DNA of 64,000 bases from Neobacillus citreus (GTDB lineage Bacteria; Bacillota; Bacilli; Bacillales; Cytobacillaceae): positions 1 through 64,000 of the forward strand of contig NZ_JAGYPE020000012.1 in assembly GCF_018343545.2 (NCBI RefSeq), in the 5' to 3' direction. Shown piece after piece: positions 27,202 to 35,053 of this stretch. Each line of letters opens with the position of its first letter. Position 1 is the stretch's first letter. Made by a program: the position numbers and the translations under genes. The notes beneath the pieces were generated by a model. The model ran no database searches. It saw only the letters and a program-made list of their open reading frames with translations, and was not told the origin of the DNA.

Positions 27202-27462
27202 TTGTACGAGTATAGTAATACCACTAGTCACAGTCCGAGCCATAGTCAAATGATTGAAGAGATAAAAGCAAAACGAGAACTTATGATAAAAAGTGCAAAT
27301 ACATTGGGATTTACAAGTGAACAAACCATTAAATACAGTCAAGAACTGGATGAGTTAATCAATGAGTATCACCGAATGATGGGACAAGCCTCCAAACCAC
27401 CCGAAGAAATCAAATTCGCCTTAAAGCAAATGATCATGATTTGGCCCAAAGTATTAGTCTAA
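27202..27462 (+). CDS. spo0E: Spo0E-type aspartyl-phosphate phosphatase
   Basis: 86 residues. Two helices (about 16-34 and 37-60) with the family signature SQELD (46-50) in the second; dephosphorylates Spo0A-P and so delays sporulation. Starts with TTG, 6 nt after TAGGAGG. Its place between mtnE and mhqR matches B. subtilis spo0E (85 residues), so it is likely the true orthologue and not one of the small paralogues. N-terminal residues 1-15 are Ser/His rich. Confidence 0.88.
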   Translation: MYEYSNTTSHSPSHSQMIEEIKAKRELMIKSANTLGFTSEQTIKYSQELDELINEYHRMMGQASKPPEEIKFALKQMIMIWPKVLV

Positions 27463-27510
27463 CTAATTACTAATTATCTAACTGTAAAATGCCCAGAAAC
27501 CTCAAAATAA

Positions 27511-27557
27511 AGGCCTTCCGTTACATTTAATCATTGTAGCAGAAGGCCTATTCTTTT
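27511..27557 (+). terminator. Terminator of spo0E
   Basis: AGGCCTTC / GAAGGCCT with an inner TTACA/TGTA pairing, then TATTCTTTTT. Confidence 0.75.
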
Positions 27558-27720
27558 TAGTGCCTCCTTTAAAAAAATATTTTTCAGAGAGAAAAATATT
27601 TTCTACATGTATAGACAGTGCTGTGATTTTTATCATTGTCTATATCTCAATATTTCATATAGTTAAATTAGTACTATTTTCTATCTAAAATACCCACACC
27701 ATGATGAACTTCACCCGTGC

Positions 27721-27745
27721 TTGCTGCACATGCAGCAAATTTTTT
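27721..27745 (+). promoter_or_regulatory. Short perfect hairpin with T-run before fixA
   Basis: TTGCTGCA-CA-TGCAGCAA followed by ATTTTTTC. Either a leader attenuator or a regulator site; it lies 170 nt before the fixA start. Confidence 0.45.
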
Positions 27746-27913
27746 CTTATATGAATTTTCCAGCTTTTTTCATTCAATTAAAGAAATCTATTAATTTTGG
27801 GTAATATGCTTAAATTGCGATTCATATATCGTTAATAAAAGCATTTTTAATAACCAACCAGTAAGTCAAACGCTTTCATCATTTTTAGCTTATTTGGAGG
27901 AGGGAAGTCCTAC

Positions 27914-28738
27914 ATGCACATTGTCGTATGTGTCAAACAAGTACCCGATACAAAAATCATCAAAATCAATCCGAAAACAAATACACTCGACCGCAGGAGT
28001 GCCCCGGCTATTTTGAACCCATATGATGCCCATGCGGTTCAAGAAGCTGTTAAAATCAAAGAAAAAACTGGCGGGACCATCTCGGTTTTATCAATGGGAC
28101 CTCCGCAGGCAACTGCTGTCATTAAGAAAAGCGTTGAAATTGGCGCAGACCAAGGGTATTTAATATCGGATCGTGCTTTTGCCGGTGCCGATACACTTGC
28201 AACCAGTTACGCCTTATCAAAGGCGTTGGAGAGAATTTCCAAAGAACTCCCAATTGACATGATTATTTGTGGAAAGCATGCCATTGATGGAGATACCGGT
28301 CAGGTTGGCCCTGGTATCGCCCGGAGATTGGATATTCCTCCTGTTACAAATGTGATTGAGGTAACAGAAGTGAATGAGCGTGAGAAAACGGTCTTAATTC
28401 AACGGAAATTAACCAACGGATACGAACTGGTCCAGTCGGAAATGCCTTGTCTATTAACAGTTGAAAAAGAAATCAATGATATCAAGTATTCACCAATGCC
28501 GAACATGATTAGTGCTGCAAGATATGAACCTATTATTTGGGCAGTGGATGATCTTGAAAATGTTGACCGCTCACAGCTTGGACTAAAAGGGTCACCTACG
28601 GTTGTCGGCAAAATGTTCACACCTCCACGGCCTGAAGGCGGGAAAAAGCTAGATGGTTCCGCCGATGAGCAGGTAGGTCAGCTAATGGATATTCTGATGG
28701 AGAAAAAAGACCTGTTTACATTACAGTCAACTAAATAA
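27914..28738 (+). CDS. fixA: FixA, electron transfer flavoprotein beta-type subunit
   Basis: 274 residues, EtfB superfamily: CVKQVPDTKIIKINPKTNT at the N-terminus and the AMP/FAD-binding text KHAIDGDTGQVGPGIAR. With FixB it forms the ETF-like half of the FixABCX electron-bifurcating complex, which splits NADH electrons between quinone and low-potential ferredoxin or flavodoxin. First gene of a four-gene operon, start preceded by TTGGAGGAGGGAAG. The neighbours fixB, fixC and fixX rule out an ordinary acyl-CoA dehydrogenase ETF. Confidence 0.92.
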   Translation: MHIVVCVKQVPDTKIIKINPKTNTLDRRSAPAILNPYDAHAVQEAVKIKEKTGGTISVLSMGPPQATAVIKKSVEIGADQGYLISDRAFAGADTLATSYALSKALERISKELPIDMIICGKHAIDGDTGQVGPGIARRLDIPPVTNVIEVTEVNEREKTVLIQRKLTNGYELVQSEMPCLLTVEKEINDIKYSPMPNMISAARYEPIIWAVDDLENVDRSQLGLKGSPTVVGKMFTPPRPEGGKKLDGSADEQVGQLMDILMEKKDLFTLQSTK

Positions 28739-28779
28739 TGTTAATAAATTTTAGGGTATAGAGCAGGGAGGGGTCTTAA

Positions 28780-29811
28780 ATGAATCTTGACGATTACCGT
28801 GGAGTCTGGGTATTCATTGAACAAAATGACGGCAAAATTGAAGATGTTTCACTAGAATTGCTGGGTGCCGGCAGGAAGCTGGCAGATAAGCTTGAGGTCC
28901 CATTAGGGGGATTCTTGCTGGGCAATCAAATAAGGCCATTAGCTAATCAGGTTATTTCTTATGGGGCTGACGAGGTCTACGTAATTGACCATCCAGTTTT
29001 GAAGGATTATCGTACAGAATCCTATATGAGCGGTGTTATGCTGCTAGCGCAAAAATATATGCCGGAAATTATTCTTTACGGTGCAACACCCAACGGAAAG
29101 GACTTGGCAAGTGCTGTTGCAACTGATTTAGTTACAGGATTAACAGCAGATACGACGATGCTGGATGTGGACGTAGATAATAGATTGCTAGAAGCAAGCC
29201 GGCCGGCATTCGGCGGTAATATTATGGCAACGATTCTCTGTAAGAAGCATCGCCCGCAAATGGCAACAGTAAGACCTAAAGTAATGAAGGCACTTGAGCC
29301 GGATGCAGGAAGACAAGGAAAGATCATTGAAGAGAAAATAGCTCTGAACGAAGCGGAAATGCGTACAAAAGTACTACAAATTGTGAATGACGTAACAAAA
29401 AAAGCTAAATTAGCCGATGCCCATGTCATCGTATGCGGTGGCAAAGGATTGGGCGACCTGCAAAATTTCCAGCTAATCCATGAATTGGCGGAAACAATCG
29501 GCGCAAGCGTAGGCGGAACCCGCGATGTGGTTGAAGCAGGATGGCTGCCTCATGAGCAGCAGGTTGGACAGACAGGAGAAACGGTCACACCGAAAATTTA
29601 TTTTGCCATTGGAGTATCCGGAGCGATTCAGCATGTGGTAGGTATGAAGAATTCCGAGTTTATAATTGCCATCAACAAAGACCCGAACGCCCCGATTTTT
29701 GACGTGGCAACGTACGGCATTGTAGGAGACGCAATGGAAATTATCCCTAAACTAATCGAGCAATTTAAAAAGCTTAAAGCTGAAAAGGGCGGTGAACTGA
29801 GCTATGCCTGA
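28780..29811 (+). CDS. fixB: FixB, electron transfer flavoprotein alpha-type subunit
   Basis: 343 residues. C-terminal FAD domain of the EtfA kind: VCGGKGLGDLQNFQLIHELA, GGTRDVVEAGWLPHEQQVGQ and GVSGAIQHVVGMK. Heterodimer with FixA. Starts 41 nt after fixA with GGGAGGGG and overlaps fixC by 8 nt, as expected of a stoichiometric complex. Confidence 0.92.
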   Translation: MNLDDYRGVWVFIEQNDGKIEDVSLELLGAGRKLADKLEVPLGGFLLGNQIRPLANQVISYGADEVYVIDHPVLKDYRTESYMSGVMLLAQKYMPEIILYGATPNGKDLASAVATDLVTGLTADTTMLDVDVDNRLLEASRPAFGGNIMATILCKKHRPQMATVRPKVMKALEPDAGRQGKIIEEKIALNEAEMRTKVLQIVNDVTKKAKLADAHVIVCGGKGLGDLQNFQLIHELAETIGASVGGTRDVVEAGWLPHEQQVGQTGETVTPKIYFAIGVSGAIQHVVGMKNSEFIIAINKDPNAPIFDVATYGIVGDAMEIIPKLIEQFKKLKAEKGGELSYA

Positions 29812-31099
29812 GAAGTTTGACGTGATTGTGGTAGGGGCTGGCCCTGCAGGAACCTCTTGTACTTACACTTGTGCTAAAAACGGTCTGAATGTGCTGCTGA
29901 TTGAACGTGGAGAGTACCCAGGGGCAAAAAACGTTATGGGTGGAGTATTGTACCGCCAGCAAATGGAAGAATTGATTCCTGAATTTTGGAAAGAAGCGCC
30001 GCTTGAAAGACCAGTCATTGAACAGCGGTTCTGGATGATGGACAAAGAATCAGTTCTTTCGTTCGGATATAAGGGCCTTGAATGGGGTGTCGAGCCATAT
30101 AATAACTTTACAGTTCTAAGGGCCCAGTTTGACCAATGGTTCGCAAAGAAAGCTGTGGATGCAGGAGCGCTTCTAATTACCGAAACAGTTGTCACGGAAT
30201 GTATTGTAGAAAACGGCAAGGTAGTTGGAGTCCGCACCGACCGGCCGGATGGTGAGGTTTTTGCAGATGTAGTCGTCCTTGCTGACGGAGTTAACTCGCT
30301 GTTATCCAAACAGCTTGGGTTTCATAAGGAGTTCCGCCCGGACGAAGTGGCGCTGACAGTTATGGAAGTTGTTAATCTTCCAAAAGAAAAAATAAATGAC
30401 CGCTTCAATTTGGAGGACAACCAAGGCTGCACAATTGAGATCTTTGGAGATTCCACAAAAGGAAATCTGGGTACGGCTTTCCTATATACCAACAAAGAGA
30501 GTTTGAATATCGGTGTGGGGACAACACTATCGAGTATGATAAAAGCAAAAATGAAGCCCTATGAACTGCTGGATTACTTAAAGAATCATCCGATGGTCAA
30601 GCCGTTCATTGCCGGCGGCGAGTCTGCTGAATATCTTGCCCACCTCATTCCGGAAGGCGGCTACCGCTCAGTTCCTAAAGTGGCAGGTAACGGAGTTATT
30701 GTTGTTGGGGACGCTGCCCAGCTTGTTAACGCTATTCATCGTGAAGGTTCGAACATGGCGATGCATTCTGGCTTATTGGCTGCTGAGACTGTCATTGAGG
30801 CGCACCGCCACGGCAATTTCAGCGAATCAATGTTAAATAACTACCGCGAGGCCCTTTATAATAGCTTTATCATCAAAGATTTAGAGAAGTACAAAGATGC
30901 GGCCCATACATTCGAAAAATACCCGCAATATTTTAAAGAGTATGTTCCGATGATGAATCAGGCAGCTAGCAAATTCTTTACGGTTGATGGCACGCCAAAA
31001 CGTGATAAACAAAAGCAAATTATTAAGAATATGACCTCACAAAGAGGAACGCTTCGCGTATTGCAAGATCTCTATCGTGCTTGGAAGGCGGTGAAATAA
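29804..31099 (+). CDS. fixC: FixC, FAD-dependent quinone oxidoreductase
   Basis: 431 residues, geranylgeranyl-reductase/ETF-QO family. Dinucleotide motif VVGAGPAGTSC (residues 9-19), ERGEYPGAKNVMGG, and the second FAD motif VVGDAAQLVNAIHREGSNMAM. Takes electrons from FixAB to the membrane quinone with FixX as iron-sulphur partner. Overlaps fixB by 8 nt and fixX by one base. No membrane helix; association through a surface as in ETF-QO. Confidence 0.92.
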   Translation: MPEKFDVIVVGAGPAGTSCTYTCAKNGLNVLLIERGEYPGAKNVMGGVLYRQQMEELIPEFWKEAPLERPVIEQRFWMMDKESVLSFGYKGLEWGVEPYNNFTVLRAQFDQWFAKKAVDAGALLITETVVTECIVENGKVVGVRTDRPDGEVFADVVVLADGVNSLLSKQLGFHKEFRPDEVALTVMEVVNLPKEKINDRFNLEDNQGCTIEIFGDSTKGNLGTAFLYTNKESLNIGVGTTLSSMIKAKMKPYELLDYLKNHPMVKPFIAGGESAEYLAHLIPEGGYRSVPKVAGNGVIVVGDAAQLVNAIHREGSNMAMHSGLLAAETVIEAHRHGNFSESMLNNYREALYNSFIIKDLEKYKDAAHTFEKYPQYFKEYVPMMNQAASKFFTVDGTPKRDKQKQIIKNMTSQRGTLRVLQDLYRAWKAVK

Positions 31100-31383
31100 T
31101 GTCAACGAAGAATATTGAGGAAAAACAGTATCTTCTCAGGTTTAAGTGTGACACAAAGTCCCATCTTACCGTTCTTGATCATGACGTTTGCATGACCCAA
31201 TGTCCTGATAAAATTTGTACAGTATTTTGCCCAGCCGAGGTATATAAGTGGGAAGGAACGCGGATGCAGGTAGGTTATGAAGGCTGTCACGAATGCGGAA
31301 GCTGCCGGATTGGCTGCCCTTACCAAAATATTAAATGGGAATATCCAAAAGGCGGACACGGGATTGTCTTCAGGTTAGCATAA
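31099..31383 (+). CDS. fixX: FixX, ferredoxin-like protein
   Basis: 94 residues with two cysteine groups: Cys31/35/40/44 and the classical CHECGSCRIGC (Cys63/66/69/73). This is the FixX ferredoxin that partners FixC. ATG 31099 overlaps the fixC stop (TAATG) and is preceded by GGAAGGCGGTG; an upstream TTG in frame is less likely. Followed by a strong terminator, closing the operon. Confidence 0.92.
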   Translation: MSTKNIEEKQYLLRFKCDTKSHLTVLDHDVCMTQCPDKICTVFCPAEVYKWEGTRMQVGYEGCHECGSCRIGCPYQNIKWEYPKGGHGIVFRLA

Positions 31384-31423
31384 AAAAAGGTGCTGTTTGC
31401 TATTGCAGGCAGCACCTTTTTTA
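31384..31423 (+). terminator. Terminator of fixABCX
   Basis: AAAAGGTGCTG / CAGCACCTTTT with an inner TTGC/GCAG pairing and T-run. Confidence 0.9.
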
Positions 31424-31508
31424 GCTAATTGCAATTTACACTATATGTATATTTTTTCACAAAGGATTATAAAAAGAAGGTGAAGCTAGAAGGTAAGTAT
31501 TTACAGGG

Positions 31509-31856
31509 TCAGCTTATTTTCTCTAAAAGGGCTGCCGAGGAAAGTTCATCTTTTTTGCAGGAGGCTGCAAGCGAGGAAGCAAGGGTTATGGCATGATCCA
31601 TTTGTTCCATATTTTCTGAGCAATAATATGGCTTTTTCCAATTGAAGTCGCCGTCATTTGCGGCTGGATATATACTGACTTTCCAATGATAATAAATCCG
31701 TGGCTGAGGGAGCTGAACCCCTTCTACGGCTATTAGCCAATGTGTAGAATTGGATTCTGGAATATAGGCATCTGTATCCTTAAGCGAAACAAGATCATTT
31801 GCACCAATTGGTAAAAATGCCGTTTGATAAAAGTCATGATAATTTGGGGTTTTCAA
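31509..31856 (-). CDS. Conserved hypothetical protein (115 aa)
   Basis: Not recognised. Soluble, many aromatic residues in the middle (PRIYYHWKVSIYPAA), a Cys pair of unclear meaning, and a helical C-terminus. TTG start with GGGAGG 8 nt upstream supports that it is a real gene. Isolated between the fix operon and the hemerythrin gene, both on the other strand. Confidence 0.55.
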   Translation of the reverse strand: MKTPNYHDFYQTAFLPIGANDLVSLKDTDAYIPESNSTHWLIAVEGVQLPQPRIYYHWKVSIYPAANDGDFNWKKPYYCSENMEQMDHAITLASSLAASCKKDELSSAALLEKIS

Positions 31857-32006
31857 TATATTTACCTCCCTTTCATAATATCTAACTTTATTATATGAAA
31901 CTATAAAGATTTTTTTGAGTGATAAATGTTATAATTTTTCAAAAAAATAAAACGTTTTCAAAAAGTTGTCAATAATATTATGAGGAAGTTGTAATTTGGG
32001 TATAGA

Positions 32007-32049
32007 TGTGACGATTGTCACTACATAATTGTAGTGGCGCTTTTATACT
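32007..32049 (+). promoter_or_regulatory. Fnr-type class II promoter of the hemerythrin gene
   Basis: TGTGA-CGATTG-TCACT (32007-32022) matches the Fnr/CRP half-sites TGTGA and TCACA at 9 of 10 positions. TATACT at 32044-32049 acts as -10 with a start near 32056, so the box is centred at -41.5, the activating position. No -35 hexamer is needed. Confidence 0.65.
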
Positions 32050-32079
32050 GAAAGCAGAAGATTGAAAGAGGTGAATGTA

Positions 32080-32607
32080 ATGAGCAGTTGTATGAGCGGT
32101 TTCGGCGGGATGCCGAGTGCTGAGCTAAAAAGTAAGGGATTAAGGCAATTGAAAGAAGAACATCCCCCATTAAGAAGCCAAATGGAAGGATTGTTCAGCC
32201 TAACCCAAAAAATTGATAAAGATATTGAAATAGAAGTTAATTTCCAAGAGTTAATTACGAAGGTAAAAGAATTTCAGGCAGCGCTTGACCCGCATTCGGA
32301 AAGAGAAGAAGGTGTGCTGTTCCCAATGATGGGGACTTATATTGGGACAACTTCTGGACCAATAGCGGTAATGGAGTATGAGCATGACCAAGCAAAAGCG
32401 CATATTAAATCCTTTCTTGAGCAGGCAGCCGGCAGCTCTGCTTCACCTGATGAATTAAAAAAATTAGCTGGATACATCCAAAATGCTTACTTTATTTTAA
32501 CGGAGCATTTTAACAAGAAAGAAAACGTCCTTTTTCCAATGGCCGAGCGAATGCTATCTAATGAAGAAAAAGAAGAGTTATATCAAGGGATTCAAAAAAT
32601 TAAGTAA
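32080..32607 (+). CDS. Hemerythrin-like (HHE) protein
   Basis: 175 residues with the four-helix hemerythrin pattern: His28, His72 and Glu76 (HSEREEGVLFPM), His102 (MEYEHDQAK), His143 and Glu148 (TEHFNKKENVLFPM). Binds a di-iron centre that senses or handles O2 or NO, or repairs iron-sulphur clusters. The N-terminus holds two Cys (SSCMSG). Starts at ATG with GAAAGAGGTG upstream. The Fnr-type promoter supports a role under low oxygen. Confidence 0.85.
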   Translation: MSSCMSGFGGMPSAELKSKGLRQLKEEHPPLRSQMEGLFSLTQKIDKDIEIEVNFQELITKVKEFQAALDPHSEREEGVLFPMMGTYIGTTSGPIAVMEYEHDQAKAHIKSFLEQAAGSSASPDELKKLAGYIQNAYFILTEHFNKKENVLFPMAERMLSNEEKEELYQGIQKIK

Positions 32608-32636
32608 AAAGGATGGGCAGAGATTCCATCCTTTTT
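32606..32636 (+). terminator. Terminator of the hemerythrin gene
   Basis: AAAAAGGATGG / CCATCCTTTTT around a 9-nt loop. Confidence 0.9.
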
Positions 32637-32688
32637 ACTTTTTTCGCAATATAAACATTTAGGATAAGAAGTGTGACTTTGCCGTTAA

Positions 32689-32735
32689 TTGACAGAGGTT
32701 CGAAATTTTTTTATAATAATTTTGAAATCGAGATA
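32689..32735 (+). promoter_or_regulatory. Consensus promoter and MhqR-type operator of mhqR
   Basis: TTGACA (32689-32694), 17-bp spacer, TATAAT (32712-32717): a perfect sigma-A promoter. Immediately downstream, over the expected start site, AATTTTGAAATCGAGATA (32718-32735) resembles the MhqR box, recalled as TATCTCGAATTCGAGATA, with 8 of 9 in the right half. A similar site precedes the azoreductase gene. Confidence 0.65.
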
Positions 32736-32791
32736 TTATGGGTATTTTGCTTTTGAGGGCAATTTCCCAAAAAGATAAAGGATGAGTTGTT

Positions 32792-33232
32792 ATGGAAAAA
32801 GATTCAACAGCTGTTTCGTTAAAGCTATTCATTGTTCTCTCAAGAGCCTATAAAGCCATTAATGAACACGTCAATAAAGTGATCCAAGCAAGCGGTTTAA
32901 ACCCAACTGAGTTTGCCGTATTAGAGCTTCTTTACCACAAAGGCGACCAGCCGCTGCAACAAATTGGTGCAAAAATCCTGCTTGCGAGCGGAAGCATTAC
33001 ATATGTTGTCGATAAGCTGGAACAAAAGGGATTATTGAGAAGGAGCGCCTGCCCGACAGATAGACGTGTGATTTTTGCGCAAATAACAGATGAGGGGAAA
33101 AAATTGATTCAGGATATTTTTCCTGAACATGCCCAACAAATTGATAAGCTTATGTCAAGTTTATCTGATTCCGAAAAGCTGGAGGCAATTGACTTGTTAA
33201 AAAAATTAGGTCTGCCTGCAGGAAAATTTTAA
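32792..33232 (+). CDS. mhqR: MarR-family regulator MhqR
   Basis: 146 residues. Winged helix with TEFAVLELLYHKGDQPLQQIG and GSITYVVDKLEQKGLLRR, wing SACPTDRRVIFAQITDEG; the sequence is close to B. subtilis MhqR, which represses azoreductase and dioxygenase genes and responds to quinones. Cys62 at the wing could be the quinone target. ATG preceded by AAAGGATGAG. Its own promoter is overlapped by an MhqR-like box, so autorepression is likely. Confidence 0.82.
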   Translation: MEKDSTAVSLKLFIVLSRAYKAINEHVNKVIQASGLNPTEFAVLELLYHKGDQPLQQIGAKILLASGSITYVVDKLEQKGLLRRSACPTDRRVIFAQITDEGKKLIQDIFPEHAQQIDKLMSSLSDSEKLEAIDLLKKLGLPAGKF

Positions 33233-33258
33233 TACGGCTTTTAGTCGTATTTTTTTTG
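33231..33258 (+). terminator. Terminator of mhqR
   Basis: AATACG / CGTATT, then eight Ts; overlaps the stop codon. Confidence 0.7.
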
Positions 33259-33328
33259 GCAAAAAGGAATATTAATCAATAGTGTCGAAATGAATATAGC
33301 CGAAAAAAATGAAAAAGGGGGTTTTTTC

Positions 33329-35023
33329 ATGGGCTTTGAACAGTATACATACATACGACCTAACTTAGACGAGGTTCGGGCAAAATTTAATGAAGCATTA
33401 GAGCGTTTCAAAAACGCTGAATCAGTGGAAAAGCAGAGCGGGGCCATGAATGAAATCAATCAACTGAGAAATGACTTGGGGACGATGTTCAATCTTTGTA
33501 ATATTCGACATACCATTGATACGAATGATGAATTTTATAAAAATGAGCAGGATTACATGGATGAAATCCAGCCTGAGGTGGAAGGGTTAATCACAGGATA
33601 TTATCATGCTTTGGTTGATTCCAAATTCCGCCCGCAATTGGAAAATAAATGGGGCACTCAGCTTTTCGCCCTTGCTGAAAGTCAGCTAAAGACGTTTAAA
33701 CCGGAAATTGTTCCTTTGCTGCAAAGGGAAAACCGATTATCGTCAGAATACACCAAGCTTGTTGCATCGGCGAAAATCGAATTTGAAGGGGAAGAGCGTA
33801 CACTTGCGCAAATCGACCCGTTTATTGAATCGACAGACCGGGAGATGCGCAAACGCGCCAGCACGGCGAAATTTGGCTTCTTTGCAGAGCATGAAGCGGA
33901 GTTTGACCGGATTTATGATGAATTGGTAAAGGTGCGGACCGAGATTGCTCACGCCTTGGGTTATAAAAACTTTGTCGAGCTTGGTTATAACCGCATGATG
34001 AGAACCGATTACAACGCCGAGATGGTGGCTAATTTCCGTCAGCAGGTAAAGGACTTTATTGTTCCAATTGCCTCTAAGCTAAAAGAGCGGCAGCGGGAAC
34101 GGCTTGGCCTCGATAAATTAAAATTCTATGATGAAGGCTTTGTGTTCGAGACCGGAAACGCTGTACCGAAGGGTAGTCCTGAATGGATCATTGAGAACGG
34201 GCAAAGAATGTATCAGGATCTTTCAAAGGAAACCGGAGAATTTTTTACCTTTATGATGGAAAATAATCTGATGGACCTTGTTGCCAAGAAGGGGAAGGCA
34301 AGCGGGGGCTACTGCACATACATTGAAAATCATAAAGCGCCATTCATTTTCTCAAATTTCAATGGTACCTCTGGTGATATTGATGTCCTGACCCATGAGG
34401 CAGGCCATGCCTTCCAGGTTTATTCGAGCCGTCAGTTTGAAATACCTGAATATAACTGGCCAACCTATGAGGCATGTGAAATTCATTCGATGAGTATGGA
34501 ATTTTTCACATGGCCATGGATGGACCTATTCTTTAAAGAAGACACCGATAAATATAAGTTTTCTCATCTTAGTGATGCGCTCTTATTCCTTCCATACGGA
34601 GTTTCCGTTGATGAATTCCAGCACTGGGTTTATGACACCCCAGAAGCCACACCAACAGAGCGCAAGCAAAAATGGCGGGAAATTGAGAAGAAGTATTTGC
34701 CGCATAAGAATTATGACGGCAATGAGTATCTGGAGAACGGCGGTTTCTGGCAGCGTCAGGGACATATTTATAATTCACCGTTCTATTATATTGACTATAC
34801 GCTTGCGCAAATTTGCGCCTTCCAATTCTGGAAGCGGTCAAGGGAGAATCATCAAGAGGCATGGGCAGACTATGTCAAGCTTTGTAAGCTTGGCGGTTCT
34901 ATGTCATTTACTAAACTAGTGGAAGCAGCCAATTTAATATCACCATTTAAAACCGGCTGTGTAGAATCTGTTGTTGGTGAAATTGAGAATTGGCTGAATT
35001 CGGTTGATGATAAAAAGCTATAA
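33329..35023 (+). CDS. M3-family oligoendopeptidase
   Basis: 564 residues. Zinc metallopeptidase with HEAGH (356-360) and a downstream glutamate in MSMEFFTW. Cytosolic, cuts short peptides, like PepF but shorter than B. subtilis YjbG (about 600). The start is the ATG at 33329, 7 nt after AAAGGGGG; an ATG 39 nt earlier has no site. Monocistronic. Confidence 0.9.
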   Translation: MGFEQYTYIRPNLDEVRAKFNEALERFKNAESVEKQSGAMNEINQLRNDLGTMFNLCNIRHTIDTNDEFYKNEQDYMDEIQPEVEGLITGYYHALVDSKFRPQLENKWGTQLFALAESQLKTFKPEIVPLLQRENRLSSEYTKLVASAKIEFEGEERTLAQIDPFIESTDREMRKRASTAKFGFFAEHEAEFDRIYDELVKVRTEIAHALGYKNFVELGYNRMMRTDYNAEMVANFRQQVKDFIVPIASKLKERQRERLGLDKLKFYDEGFVFETGNAVPKGSPEWIIENGQRMYQDLSKETGEFFTFMMENNLMDLVAKKGKASGGYCTYIENHKAPFIFSNFNGTSGDIDVLTHEAGHAFQVYSSRQFEIPEYNWPTYEACEIHSMSMEFFTWPWMDLFFKEDTDKYKFSHLSDALLFLPYGVSVDEFQHWVYDTPEATPTERKQKWREIEKKYLPHKNYDGNEYLENGGFWQRQGHIYNSPFYYIDYTLAQICAFQFWKRSRENHQEAWADYVKLCKLGGSMSFTKLVEAANLISPFKTGCVESVVGEIENWLNSVDDKKL

Positions 35024-35053
35024 AAAAAGCGAAGCCGGAGGGCTTCGCTTTTT
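35024..35053. terminator. Bidirectional terminator
   Basis: AAAAAGCGAAGCC / GGCTTCGCTTTTT, 4-nt loop; serves the peptidase (+) and clpE (-). Confidence 0.92.

Larger units (their letters stand above)
27463..27913. other. 451-bp intergenic leader of fixABCX
   Basis: Holds the spo0E terminator and, in front of fixA, four symmetric elements: AAAATATTTTTC-AGAGA-GAAAAATATTTT (27574-27602), TATAGACA-N19-TGTCTATA (27610-27644), TTGCTGCA-CA-TGCAGCAA followed by six Ts (27721-27745) and a cre-like site on the - strand (27864-27879, ATGAAAGCGTTTGACT when reversed). No coding sequence seen. Confidence 0.6.

Noticed and set aside
31947-31961. Reversed cre-like site upstream of the hemerythrin gene
   Set aside because: ATAAAACGTTTTCAA has one mismatch at a key C but lies about 100 nt before the Fnr promoter in an A/T run; chance likely.
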